A DNA stretch of 15,025 nucleotides from the NCBI GenBank assembly GCA_016218905.1, contig JACRCS010000598.1:1-15025 (forward strand), in the 5' to 3' direction. The notes under the pieces were generated by a model. The model worked only from the letters and a program-made list of their open reading frames with translations. It ran no database searches and was not told where the DNA came from. Origin of the DNA: Deltaproteobacteria bacterium. Lineage in GTDB: Bacteria; Desulfobacterota_C; Deferrisomatia; Deferrisomatales; JACRMM01. The first letter of the stretch is position 1. Each line of letters opens with the position of its first letter. Below, one piece after another: positions 1-7,948 of the stretch. Position numbers and translations under genes: made by a program.

Positions 1-30
1 CGTGGGGCAGTTGCTTTCCTGATTGCGGCG

Positions 31-61
31 GCTCTCCGGAAGCGTGGAGAGCGAGGTTTTT
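31..61 (+). terminator. Stem-loop followed by a T run upstream of the acyl-CoA dehydrogenase
   Basis: A perfect 7-bp stem, GCTCTCC (31-37) with GGAGAGC (46-52), has an 8-base loop and is followed after four bases by TTTTT (57-61). It could be the intrinsic terminator of a gene ending before the window, or a leader hairpin of the operon that starts at 79. The four-base gap before the T run is not ideal for a terminator. Confidence 0.4.
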
Positions 62-78
62 CCTAGCGGAGAAGGAAG

Positions 79-1242
79 ATGGATTTCTATCTGAGCGCGG
101 AGCAGAAGGCGATTCAGCAGGCGGCGGAGGAGTTCGCGAAGGGGGAGTTCACGCGGGAGGTCGCCCTCGAACACGAGAGAGCCCACAGCTTCCCCCGGCA
201 GTTGTGGAAGAAGGCCTGCGAGCTCGGTTTCGTCGGCCTCCACTACCCGGAGGAGTACGGAGGCCAGGGGTACGGCGTCCTGGAGAACGCGCTGGTGGCG
301 GAGGCGCTCTGTCGCCACGACTCGGGTCTCGGAGTCGCTCTGACGCACGCGGACTCCTCGGCAGAGATGATTCTCCGCTTCGGCAGCGGAGAGCAGAAGA
401 AGAAGTACCTGCCCGCCCACGCCGGAGGCGAAGCGATCTCGAGCGGCGCCTTCACGGAGCCGGACCACGGCAGCGATCTCACTGCCTTGAGCACGACCGC
501 CGTCAGAGAAGAAGGCGGCTTCCGGATCAATGGGACGAAGACCTTCACGTCCAACGGACCGATCTGCGACTTCGTGATCGTGCTCTGCCAGACCGACGCG
601 CAGGCGAGACCTCTCTATCGAGGTCAGTCCGCCCTGATCGTGGAGCGGGGCGCGTCCGGCTTCACGGCCTCCGACATCGGCGAGAAGATGGGCAACCACA
701 TGGGCGCGACCGGTGAGCTCTCTTTCAACGACGTCTGGGTTCCGGCCGGCCAACTGGTCGGGAAGGAGAACCGGGGATTCTATCAGGCGCTCCTGCTCTT
801 CGAGGAAATCCGGATCGAGATCGCGGCGCAGGCGCTCGGAATCGCCCAGGGAGCCTTCGACCGTGCCCTCCGCTACGTGAAGCAACGCAGCCAATTCGGA
901 AAGGCGCTCGCCCACTTCGATACCGTCCGCCACCGGCTCGCCGAGATGGTCATGCAGATCGAGACGGCAAGGCTCATGGTCTACAAGGCGGCTTGGTCCT
1001 TCGATCAGGAGGAGATCGATCCGAAGGTGACCTCGATCGCGAAAGCCTACGCCGCGCGCGTGGCTGCCGAGGTAGCCGACGCAGCCATCCAGCTCCTCGG
1101 CGGTTACGGGTACATGCTGGAGTACGACGTGGAGCGCTTCTACCGGGATGCCCGTCTCGCCTCGATCTTCGGGGGAACCCAGGAGATCCAGAAGAAGATC
1201 ATCTCGGGCCATCTGCTCGCCACCTTCCGGGCCCCGGCCTGA
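79..1242 (+). CDS. Acyl-CoA dehydrogenase family protein
   Basis: This is a 387-residue FAD flavoprotein of the acyl-CoA dehydrogenase family, which oxidises the alpha-beta bond of an acyl-CoA and passes electrons to an electron-transfer flavoprotein. The start ATG follows a purine-rich ribosome site (GGAGAAGGAAG, 68-78). Family landmarks are the N-terminal helical domain (about 1-115), the FAD/substrate motif AFTEPDHGSD (124-133), the RSQFGKAL segment (270-277), GGYGYMLEYDVERFYRDAR (341-359) and the C-terminal IFGGTQEIQ (363-371). Length is normal. The usual catalytic Glu in 'Y-E-G-T' is Gly365, and the alternative helix position used by isovaleryl-CoA dehydrogenase appears to be Ile244, next to Glu242 and Glu243. 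Its proton acceptor is therefore non-standard; Asp92 is one candidate. It lies 3 bases upstream of tctB, so it probably acts on the CoA ester of the acid imported by the adjacent transporter. The exact substrate cannot be told. Confidence 0.93.
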   Translation: MDFYLSAEQKAIQQAAEEFAKGEFTREVALEHERAHSFPRQLWKKACELGFVGLHYPEEYGGQGYGVLENALVAEALCRHDSGLGVALTHADSSAEMILRFGSGEQKKKYLPAHAGGEAISSGAFTEPDHGSDLTALSTTAVREEGGFRINGTKTFTSNGPICDFVIVLCQTDAQARPLYRGQSALIVERGASGFTASDIGEKMGNHMGATGELSFNDVWVPAGQLVGKENRGFYQALLLFEEIRIEIAAQALGIAQGAFDRALRYVKQRSQFGKALAHFDTVRHRLAEMVMQIETARLMVYKAAWSFDQEEIDPKVTSIAKAYAARVAAEVADAAIQLLGGYGYMLEYDVERFYRDARLASIFGGTQEIQKKIISGHLLATFRAPA

Positions 1243-1245
1243 GCC

Positions 1246-1752
1246 GTGGACACCCCGTACGCGCCCGCCGAGGGCAAGGGTCGGAAGACCCCTCACCTCT
1301 TCGTCCTGGCCGTCTGGACCGGGCTCGGCGCCTTCCTGGCGATCCACTCGTGGGGCCGGTTGGGTGTGGGCCAGATCAGGTCGCCGGGTCCGGGCTTCAT
1401 GCCCTTCCTCCTCGGCGTGCTCTTCTTCCTCGCCGCGGCGGTCACCTTCGCCCGGGAGGTGTCGCCACGACGGCAGGGAGAAGGCGAGCGAAAAGAGGCC
1501 CTGCCGTCCAACCTCGGCAAGATCGCCGCCGTGCTGGTGACGCTGCTCGCCTACGGCGTGCTTCTGGAGCGACTCGGCTACGTCGTGACGACCTTCCCGG
1601 TCCTGGCCGTCCTCTTCTTCGCGGCGGGAGTCAGGCGGTGGGCCGTCGCCGCGGGCTCGTCGTTGGCGCTGACCGTGCTCACGTACCTGCTCTTCGGTTA
1701 CCTCGGGGTCCTGCTCCCGTCGGGGATCCTACCTGCTCTGAGCTTCGGCTAG
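1246..1752 (+). CDS. tctB: Tripartite tricarboxylate transporter small membrane subunit (TctB family)
   Basis: A 168-residue membrane protein with hydrophobic segments at about 17-35, 51-70, 92-110, 113-128 and 132-160, and the TctB-like loop SPGPGFMPFLLG (46-57). TctB is the small integral subunit of the TctABC secondary transporter, which takes up carboxylates delivered by a periplasmic receptor. The start is a GTG three bases after the acyl-CoA dehydrogenase stop with no clear Shine-Dalgarno sequence, so translation is probably coupled to the upstream gene. The next in-frame ATG is at about residue 52, inside the family motif, so it cannot be the start. TctB proteins diverge strongly in sequence; the call rests on topology, the GPG loop and the neighbouring tctA. 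Confidence 0.85.
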   Translation: MDTPYAPAEGKGRKTPHLFVLAVWTGLGAFLAIHSWGRLGVGQIRSPGPGFMPFLLGVLFFLAAAVTFAREVSPRRQGEGERKEALPSNLGKIAAVLVTLLAYGVLLERLGYVVTTFPVLAVLFFAAGVRRWAVAAGSSLALTVLTYLLFGYLGVLLPSGILPALSFG

Positions 1753-1762
1753 AGGCGCGCAA

Positions 1763-3268
1763 ATGGACATCCTCTCCGGCCTCCAGACGGGGTTTGCGGC
1801 CGTCCTCCAGCCCTCCATGCTCCTCTACTGCTTTGCGGGGGTTTTCATCGGGACCCTGGTGGGCGTGCTCCCGGGTCTCGGACCCGTTGGCGCCATGTCG
1901 CTCCTCCTGCCTCCCACCATCGGGCTGTCCCCCGCCGCTTCCATCATCATGCTCGCCGGGATCTTCTACGGCGCCATGTACGGCGGTTCGACGACCTCCA
2001 TTCTGGTAAACATCCCCGGAGAGGCGGCCTCCGTCGTGACCTGCCTCGACGGCTACCAGATGGCCCGCAGGGGCCGGGCCGGCCCGGCGCTCGGAATGTC
2101 CGCCCTGGGCTCGTTCGTGGGCGGAACCTTCAGCGTCGTCGCGCTCATGGTGCTCGTCTTCCCGTTGGCGGAGTTCGCTCTCAAGTTCGGACCTCCCGAG
2201 TACTTCGCGCTCATCTGCCTGAGCATGACGGTCCTCTCCTACCTGACGAGCGGAGCCCGGTCGAAGGCGCTGCTCATGGTGCTGCTGGGGCTGATCCTGG
2301 GCACGGTGGGGATCGACTCGGTCTCCGGCATGCCGCGCTTCTGCTTCGGGAGCGCGTTTCTCCTCGACGGCGTGGGGCTGATCCCCGTCGCGATGGGGCT
2401 CTTCGGCATCTCCGAGGTGCTGGTCAATCTCGAGTCTCCGGAAGAGCGTTCGATCCTGAACGAGCGGATCACCAACCTCTTTCCCACCCTGGACGATTGG
2501 AAACGATCCGCGGCGCCGATCGCGCGGGGGTCCGTCCTCGGCTTCCTCCTCGGCATCCTTCCCGGTGCCGGCGCCGTCATGGCGAGCTTCCTCTCCTACG
2601 CCGTGGAGAAGCGACTCTCGAAGCGGCCGGAGGAGTTCGGAAAAGGGGCGATCGAAGGGGTGGCCGGGCCGGAGACCGCCAACAACGCCGCCTCGGGCGC
2701 CGCCTTCGTGCCGCTCCTGGCGCTCGGCATCCCGCCCAACATCGTCATGGGCCTCCTCATGGGCGCGCTGGTCCTGCACGGGGTGACCCCCGGTCCGCTC
2801 CTGCTCACCCAGCACCCGGAGATCTTCTGGGGAGTGATCGCCAGCATGTACCTCGGCAACGTCATGCTCGTGATCCTGAACCTGCCGCTGGTCGGCATGT
2901 GGGTGCGCGTCCTGCGAGTGCCCTACAAGTTCCTCATGCCCATGATCCTCCTCTGTTGCCTCATCGGCGTCTACGGAGCGAGCGAGAACCCGGCGGACAT
3001 CTGGGTGATGGTCGCCTCCGGAGCCGCCGGCTACGTCTTGAGGAGGTTCGGCTACGAGCTGGCGCCGCTCGTGCTCGCCCTGGTGCTCGGGCCGCTGCTC
3101 GAGACGAACTTCCGCAACTCCCTGACGCTGTCCGACGGCAGCTTCGCGATCTTCGTCACCCGGCCCATCCCCGCAGTCGTGCTCGGCGTTTCGGCCGTGC
3201 TCGTGCTGACGATGCTGCACCCGAAGACCGCGAAGAGGTCGCGATTGGCCGTGGGGTCCATCGAATAG
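1763..3268 (+). CDS. tctA: Tripartite tricarboxylate transporter large permease subunit (TctA family)
   Basis: A 501-residue polytopic inner-membrane protein and the main permease of the TctABC carboxylate transporter. The family-defining first half is plain: GVLPGLGP (34-41), LLLPPTIGLSP (48-58), FYGAMYGGSTTSILVNIPGE (68-87) and a conserved DGYQMARRGRAG segment (96-107). A second LLGILPGAGA motif near 264-271 mirrors the first and fits the internal repeat of TctA proteins, followed by GPETANNAASGAAFVPLLALGIP. Length matches the family norm of about 500. The ATG lies 10 bases after the tctB stop with a weak AGAGG ribosome site (1751-1755). Substrate cannot be read from TctA; it is set mainly by the receptor encoded next. 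Confidence 0.97.
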   Translation: MDILSGLQTGFAAVLQPSMLLYCFAGVFIGTLVGVLPGLGPVGAMSLLLPPTIGLSPAASIIMLAGIFYGAMYGGSTTSILVNIPGEAASVVTCLDGYQMARRGRAGPALGMSALGSFVGGTFSVVALMVLVFPLAEFALKFGPPEYFALICLSMTVLSYLTSGARSKALLMVLLGLILGTVGIDSVSGMPRFCFGSAFLLDGVGLIPVAMGLFGISEVLVNLESPEERSILNERITNLFPTLDDWKRSAAPIARGSVLGFLLGILPGAGAVMASFLSYAVEKRLSKRPEEFGKGAIEGVAGPETANNAASGAAFVPLLALGIPPNIVMGLLMGALVLHGVTPGPLLLTQHPEIFWGVIASMYLGNVMLVILNLPLVGMWVRVLRVPYKFLMPMILLCCLIGVYGASENPADIWVMVASGAAGYVLRRFGYELAPLVLALVLGPLLETNFRNSLTLSDGSFAIFVTRPIPAVVLGVSAVLVLTMLHPKTAKRSRLAVGSIE

Positions 3269-3314
3269 CTCCCGTTACCCCAGAGACGGGGCAGAGGTGC
3301 CCAGAGGAGGAAAC

Positions 3315-4304
3315 ATGAGAGCACGAGCTTGGCAGACCCTGGCGGTGGTACTCCTGCTCAGTTTCGGAGCAGCCCGGGTGCAATCCGCGGCGGCTTCGGA
3401 GAAGAAGTACCCGACTCGTCCCATCACCCTGGTGAGCGCCTTCCCGCCCGGCGGCGTAGCGGACCTCACGAGCCGAATCTGGGGCAAGTACCTGGAGAAG
3501 CAACTCGGGGTGCCCGTCGTCCCCGACAACAAGCCCGGAGGCGGAGGAGTGGTCCTCACGACCTACCTCGCCAACGCGCGGCCGGACGGCTACACGCTGG
3601 GCAACGCCGCGGACTTCATGCTCACCGGGATCCTGATGGGGCAGGCGACCTACAAGATGGAGGACCTGCGGGTGATCGCGGAGATCGCCCGAAACGGCTG
3701 CGTCCTCGTCGTCCCCACGGACTCGCCGTACCGTACGATCCACGACCTCGTGAGCGCCGCCAAGGCGAACCCCGGGATCAAGTACGCCCATCCCGGCGCA
3801 GCGACCATCGTCAACCTGAGGATGCTGAGCCTCAACAAGTTCGCGAACCTCCGGATGGTGCCCCTTCCGCTCAAGGGGGACATGGAAGTGCTCACCTCGG
3901 TCATGGGAAAGCACGTGCCGGTCGGCCTCGCCAGCGCCTTCGCGGCCCAGCCGCAGGTCGAAGCCGGGAAGCTGCGCATCCTCTTCAGCTTCGACCCGCC
4001 GGCGGAGATCGGCCTCCCCCCGTCGATCCCGGACCTCGACACGGTCTTCGGCAAGGACGCTCCGGACATCACGGTGTCGGTCTACCTCGTGGCGCCCGCG
4101 AAGACGCCGCCGGACGTGATCGAGACCCTCGAGAAGGCCGCCGAGAAGATGGCGAAGGACCCCGAGTTCATCGCCGAGTTGAAGAAGAGCCGGATGGCGG
4201 TCCGCTACGTCGACGGAAAGACCGTGATGGAGAAGAGGATCCCCTGGAAGATGCAGGAGCTGAAGACCCTCATGAAGGACGCGGGCGTGCTCGACCCCCA
4301 GTGA
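3315..4304 (+). CDS. tctC: Tripartite tricarboxylate transporter substrate-binding protein (TctC/Bug family)
   Basis: A 329-residue periplasmic receptor. It begins with a Sec signal peptide (Arg-rich start, hydrophobic core about 8-20, probable cleavage after an Ala near 25-27). The Bug-family opening follows: YPTRPITLVSAFPPGG (32-47), VADLTSR (48-54), and DNKPGGGGVVLTTYLANARPDGYTLG (71-96), whose loops close over the bound carboxylate. The ATG at 3315 is chosen because AGAGGAGG (3303-3310) sits at ideal distance; an upstream in-frame GTG at 3297 would put charged residues before the signal peptide and has no ribosome site. It lies 46 bases after tctA and completes a B-A-C order, unlike the common C-B-A order. 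The ligand is unknown, and Bug proteins vary widely in ligand. Confidence 0.95.
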   Translation: MRARAWQTLAVVLLLSFGAARVQSAAASEKKYPTRPITLVSAFPPGGVADLTSRIWGKYLEKQLGVPVVPDNKPGGGGVVLTTYLANARPDGYTLGNAADFMLTGILMGQATYKMEDLRVIAEIARNGCVLVVPTDSPYRTIHDLVSAAKANPGIKYAHPGAATIVNLRMLSLNKFANLRMVPLPLKGDMEVLTSVMGKHVPVGLASAFAAQPQVEAGKLRILFSFDPPAEIGLPPSIPDLDTVFGKDAPDITVSVYLVAPAKTPPDVIETLEKAAEKMAKDPEFIAELKKSRMAVRYVDGKTVMEKRIPWKMQELKTLMKDAGVLDPQ

Positions 4305-4381
4305 CGGGCCGGGCAGTTCCGGCGGGCTTCCGGGGAGGAGACGCGCTCCGGCGGAACGGGCACTGCCGGGGCGCCGCGGGC

Positions 4382-4405
4382 TCGGGGCCGGAACGCCGGC
4401 TCCGG
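4382..4405. terminator. GC-rich hairpin between convergent genes
   Basis: Between the tctC stop (4304) and the regulator stop (4430, - strand) lies a stem of about 10 bp, 4382-4391 with 4396-4405, including two G-T wobbles and an AACG loop. Flanking GGGCTC (4378-4383) and GAGCCC (4405-4410) offer an alternative longer stem. There is no T run on either strand. Position suggests a two-way transcription barrier, but a Rho-independent terminator is not demonstrated. Confidence 0.35.
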
Positions 4406-4429
4406 AGCCCTCGCCTGCGCCCGCCGGCG

Positions 4430-7400
4430 TCACGCCGCCGGGGAGCTCCTCTGCGGCCGCGCGATGCCGAGCTTCTTGATGCGCGAGGTGAGCGTGGATG
4501 CGTTGATCTCGAGCAGCTCGGCCGCCCCTCCGGGCCCGTGGATCTTCCCCCCGCAGGCGCGGAGGGCTCCGAGGATGTGTTCCCGCTCCTTGTCCTTCAG
4601 GCTGTCGAAACGGTGCTCGCTGGGGGCGTCCGGCTGCGCCTTGCCGAGCCTGGGCAGCTGGAACTCCGGCGGCCGGCTGGAGATCACCCCCCTCTGGATG
4701 ACGTTCTCGAGCTCCCGGATGTTCCCGGGCCAGTCGTACGCCGTCATCTCGTCGAGTACGCCCTGCCGCAAGTTCCGGAACTCCTTCCCCTGGCGGGCGG
4801 AGTGGAGGGTCAGGAAGTGCTGGGCGAGGAGAGGGAGGTCCTCCTTGCGCTGGCGCAGCGGGGGGATACTGATGGGAAAGACGTTGATGCGATAGAAGAG
4901 GTCCTCTCGAAAGCGCTTCGCTCGGACGTCCTCCTCCAGATCCCGGTTGGTGGCGGCGATCAGCCGGAAGTCGGAGGTCAGGATCTCCCGCCCGCCCCCC
5001 ACCCGTTCGAACTCCTTGCTCTGGAGCACCCGCAGCAGGCGTGCCTGGATGTCCAGGGAGAGGTCGCCGACCTCGTCCAGGAAGAGCGTTCCGCCGTGAG
5101 CGAGCTCGAAGCGTCCGATCCTCCGGTCGCTCGCGCCGGTGAACGCCCCCTTCTCGTGGCCGAAGAGCTCGCTCGTGATGAGTCCTTCCGCCAGCGCGCT
5201 GCACTGGACGGTGACGAAGCGGCCGTCGGCCCGCAGGCTCTGCCGGTGGATCGCCTCGGCCAGCACGTTCTTGCCGACTCCCGTTTCGCCGAGGATCAGG
5301 ACGGCGGTGTCCGTCTTCGCCACGCGCTCGACCGCGGCCAGCACCCGGTTGATCGCGGCGCTCACGCCCAAGACGCCGTCCACGCGGCGGAGCGGGCCGG
5401 CCTCCCAGTCGACGGACTCCTCGAGCTCCCGCTGCTTGGATCTGAGCTGTTGAAGCTCGGCTCGGGTGTTCAGGTTTTCCAGCTCGAGAGAGGCCAACGC
5501 AGCGCAGTACTCGAGAAGGTGCAGGTGATCCTCTTTGAACATGTCCGGTAGAAGCCGGTTGTCGCAGTAGAGGACTCCCACGGCTCCTTGACCCATCCAC
5601 ACGGGAACACAGACGCCGGAGCGGATCGTTTCCTTGGGCTCGCCGTGGCCGGCGCAGCTCACTTCGAAGATGCGGCCTTCCGCCGAGCGAAGGACCCCTT
5701 CCATGATCTGCCGCGAAGCCTCGAAGCTCGGATGTTCCAGCTGTTCGACCGTCAGATTCTTGGAAGCCTTCAGGCGAAGCGCCGGCGTCGTGGCGGTGTG
5801 GTCGACGAGGAGCAGGGCACCTCGTTCGCCGCCCGTAAGCCGGTTGGCGGTGGCGACGATCTGTGGGAGGAGCTTTCGGTTCTCCGATCCCAGGATCATC
5901 TCCGGTCGCAGGGCCATGAGCTCGGCCAGGATGGTCTGGTCCGGGGAGGTGTCCTGCAGGAAGGGTTTCAGGTCGTCGGGAATGAGCTCTGTGCGAGAGG
6001 AGCCGAGGGCGCAGGACGCCGACTTCATGGCTCTCTTGCCATTGCGCTCGTCGCCGGTGGAGAAGCAGTGGCGCGCCAGTTCGAGCCTCGTCTTCGCCAG
6101 TTCGGGTTCACTGCCGGACGCCTTCAACCACTTCTCCGAGAGCAGGAACGAGCGTCGGACCTTCTCCGTCGGAGATCCCTTCGCGGCACAGAACATTGCC
6201 TGGTAGCGCAGCCCGATGCCCTTCACGAACAGACTCTTACTCGTCACCATCCGCCCGATTTCGTCGCCGAACGAGAGGCCCGGGATCGCCGGGAGCTGTC
6301 CGCGCTCCACGGCCCAGCAGAGTTCGATGAGGTAGGGGGGGAGGGTGGAGTTGATCGCCTGGCTTTCCCTCCGGTTGGCGACGAACTTCCGGAGGTGCTC
6401 GGCGCTTGCGCTCTTGTCCTGCAGCCGGTAAGAGGCCAGGGCGAGCAGCGCCGAAACGACCAGATCCGCCGCCGAGTTCCGGCTGGATCCCGTCTCCTCC
6501 GAGGCCGCTTCGAGGTGGCGGAGCGCCTCCTCCGGCCGGTTGATCGACAACATCGCCATCGAGATGATGGTGGACGCATAGGCCGCGAGGTACCTGTCCC
6601 CGTTGTTCAGGCAGTGCTCTCGGATCGCGTCGAGCATGCCCAGGCCCTGGGTGAGCCTCGACGCGGCGGTGTAGCAGTACCCGACCATCATGGAGGTGAC
6701 GAGCGGGAAGTGTCCGATGGGGTGTTTCTCTACGTCCGGCAGGGTGCTCTCGTGCGTCGATACCACGTCCTTGAACCTCCCCTGCCAGAAGAGAAAGGTC
6801 GTCGTGAACTTGGACGTTTGGCGCACGAGATCCGGGTCGTTCAGGGCCTGAACCCTCGCAAGCGCTCTCCTGAACCTCTTCAGTCCGGCTTCGAAGTCCG
6901 AGCGGAGCCACTCGTACTTGGCCATGTGCATTTCGAGCAGCAGCTCGTACGACTCCCCCTTCAGGATCTTGGCCCTCTTCTTCCCTTCTCGGAGCCAGCC
7001 CAGGCTGCGGGAGGCGTCGACCCTCACGGCGATGTTGCTCGAATGGCCGAGCACGGCCTTCACGTAGAGCCGGTCCTCGTTCTCGCCTCTCTTCTCGGCG
7101 AGCTCGGTGATGACCTTCTCGAAGCACAGGAGGGCCTTCTCCCGACGGAACGCCTGCACGTGGATCTCGCCCGCTCGAACGAGCCACTGGCAATCCCGCC
7201 AGTCGTTCTGCAGGTGGAGCAGGTGACCGGCGAGTTCCAGAGCCTTCGAGTCGTCGTCCGGCAGATCCCGCGTCAGCACCGCTACGATTCCGCGGCGATG
7301 GCGCCGCTCGTCCGCCCGGGGGATCTTCCCGAGCAGTTCGGCGCGCTTCCGGTCGTCCCGGAACACGTACGTCGCCGGCCCCTTTCTCGTCAGGACCTGG

Positions 7401-7555
7401 CGCTGCACCTCCTCCTCCAGCACCGCCAGAATCGCCGACGCCCTCATCCCGGTGAGCTCTTCGAGCCAGTCCAGACAGAACTCCCGGTCGAGCAGGGCCG
7501 CGAGGTCCATGACAGCGTCTGCCGGGCTCCGGCCGGCGCCGAGCGTGGGATTCAT
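4430..7555 (-). CDS. Sigma-54-dependent transcriptional activator with TPR-like, GAF-like, AAA+ and Fis-type HTH domains
   Basis: A 1041-residue cytoplasmic activator of sigma-54 RNA polymerase. In order: a possible small helical/winged-helix segment (about 15-75), a long helical TPR-like region (about 100-530), a GAF-like domain (about 550-690), a predicted coiled coil (about 690-715) and an AAA+ domain (about 725-960). The AAA+ domain has Walker A GETGVGKN (756-763), the sigma-54 contact loop GAFTGA (803-808), Walker [13 protein letters not shown] (821-832), [14 protein letters not shown] (882-895) and [14 protein letters not shown] (942-955). A Fis-type HTH lies at 1007-1031. All motifs for ATP hydrolysis and sigma-54 contact look intact. 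There is no receiver domain, so control is probably by a small molecule or partner sensed in the TPR/GAF half. The start at 7555 is chosen for GGGGAAG about 7 bases upstream; a longer in-frame extension to 7828 would run through the operators and lacks a ribosome site. It is divergent from the creatinase-like gene, whose promoter region carries its likely binding sites. Confidence 0.93.
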   Translation of the reverse strand: MNPTLGAGRSPADAVMDLAALLDREFCLDWLEELTGMRASAILAVLEEEVQRQVLTRKGPATYVFRDDRKRAELLGKIPRADERRHRRGIVAVLTRDLPDDDSKALELAGHLLHLQNDWRDCQWLVRAGEIHVQAFRREKALLCFEKVITELAEKRGENEDRLYVKAVLGHSSNIAVRVDASRSLGWLREGKKRAKILKGESYELLLEMHMAKYEWLRSDFEAGLKRFRRALARVQALNDPDLVRQTSKFTTTFLFWQGRFKDVVSTHESTLPDVEKHPIGHFPLVTSMMVGYCYTAASRLTQGLGMLDAIREHCLNNGDRYLAAYASTIISMAMLSINRPEEALRHLEAASEETGSSRNSAADLVVSALLALASYRLQDKSASAEHLRKFVANRRESQAINSTLPPYLIELCWAVERGQLPAIPGLSFGDEIGRMVTSKSLFVKGIGLRYQAMFCAAKGSPTEKVRRSFLLSEKWLKASGSEPELAKTRLELARHCFSTGDERNGKRAMKSASCALGSSRTELIPDDLKPFLQDTSPDQTILAELMALRPEMILGSENRKLLPQIVATANRLTGGERGALLLVDHTATTPALRLKASKNLTVEQLEHPSFEASRQIMEGVLRSAEGRIFEVSCAGHGEPKETIRSGVCVPVWMGQGAVGVLYCDNRLLPDMFKEDHLHLLEYCAALASLELENLNTRAELQQLRSKQRELEESVDWEAGPLRRVDGVLGVSAAINRVLAAVERVAKTDTAVLILGETGVGKNVLAEAIHRQSLRADGRFVTVQCSALAEGLITSELFGHEKGAFTGASDRRIGRFELAHGGTLFLDEVGDLSLDIQARLLRVLQSKEFERVGGGREILTSDFRLIAATNRDLEEDVRAKRFREDLFYRINVFPISIPPLRQRKEDLPLLAQHFLTLHSARQGKEFRNLRQGVLDEMTAYDWPGNIRELENVIQRGVISSRPPEFQLPRLGKAQPDAPSEHRFDSLKDKEREHILGALRACGGKIHGPGGAAELLEINASTLTSRIKKLGIARPQRSSPAA

Positions 7556-7607
7556 GCCGTGCTTCCCCTTTCGGAACGAAGTTTGTAGTCGGAAGCTAGC
7601 ACAGGGA

Positions 7608-7625
7608 ATTGTGACATTTCCATGT
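7608..7625 (+). promoter_or_regulatory. Weaker second copy of the operator (left region)
   Basis: ATTGTGACATTTCCATGT matches the reverse complement of the strong site at 7628-7645 at about 12 of 18 positions, best over its left half (GACATTTC). The two sites start 20 bases apart. The same weak-then-strong, opposite-orientation pair occurs at 9170-9206, which supports it being real. Confidence 0.5.
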
Positions 7626-7626
7626 G

Positions 7627-7646
7627 GATCGCGAAATGTCGCGATC
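7627..7646 (+). promoter_or_regulatory. Dyad operator, probable activator-binding site (left region)
   Basis: GATCGCGAAATGTCGCGATC is an inverted repeat with perfect 8-bp arms and a 4-base centre. Its 18-base core differs at only three positions from the dyad at 9189-9206. It is centred about 128 bases upstream of the sigma-54 -24 element at 7764 and about 80 bases upstream of the start codon of the divergent activator gene. It is well placed to be the activator's upstream site and perhaps to control the activator gene itself. Confidence 0.75.
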
Positions 7647-7668
7647 GGCGACGCGCTTCCGCCGATCG
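7642..7668. repeat. 9-bp perfect inverted repeat overlapping the operator
   Basis: CGATCGGCG (7642-7650) is exactly complementary to CGCCGATCG (7660-7668), with a 9-base loop. Its left arm shares five bases with the right arm of the operator. It may be an extra protein-binding dyad or a hairpin in a transcript from the - strand; its role is unknown. Confidence 0.45.
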
Positions 7669-7762
7669 TCGGGGCCGCGCGAGCACCTCGACGGGCGCCC
7701 CACCCAGCTGAAAATGACGTCTTGGCAAGATCGCTGAGTGCGGCCGAAGGACTTCCCTTGCG

Positions 7763-7778
7763 TGGCACGTGCCTTGCT
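7763..7778 (+). promoter_or_regulatory. Sigma-54 (-24/-12) promoter of the creatinase-like gene
   Basis: TGGCACGTGCCTTGCT fits the sigma-54 consensus TGGCAC-N5-TTGCW exactly. GG at 7764-7765 and GC at 7776-7777 have the required 10-base spacing. Transcription would start near 7789, leaving a leader of about 160 bases before the ATG at 7949. A sigma-54 activator gene lies adjacent and a dyad operator lies about 130 bases upstream, the usual distance for enhancer-type activation. Confidence 0.85.
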
Positions 7779-7948
7779 CCCACCCCGAGCATCGGCGACG
7801 CCCCCCCGGGGGCCGGTCTGTCGCCCAATCGTCCTCTTCACCCGAGGTCGTCGATGAGCGTGCTTCCAGCGGCGACACCGGTAGCCCCTCTTCCGGAGTA
7901 AAGGAAGCGCGAGCTTACCTCAAGATCTACAATCATCGAGGACGCCTC

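Noticed and set aside
1..15. TTGCTTT at 12-18 resembles a sigma-54 -12 element upstream of the acyl-CoA dehydrogenase.
   Set aside because: The bases 12 positions upstream are not GG and the -24 consensus is not met; no operator copy is visible.
3271..3291. Small stem CCCGT/ACGGG between tctA and tctC.
   Set aside because: Only five base pairs with a ten-base loop in GC-rich DNA; likely chance.
1679..5600. Long open frames on the - strand across tctA and tctC, and + strand frames across the activator.
   Set aside because: They are low-complexity, Arg/Pro/Gly/His-rich shadows of high-GC genes in the real frame, whose products show clear family motifs.
7556..7828. In-frame N-terminal extension of the activator up to 7828.
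   Set aside because: It would read through both operators, has no ribosome site, and its composition is not protein-like; the ATG at 7555 has a good GGGGAAG site.
7769..7948. Longer in-frame start of the M24-like gene at 7769.
   Set aside because: It lies within the sigma-54 promoter, upstream of the predicted transcript start; the ATG at 7949 has GAGGA at the right distance.
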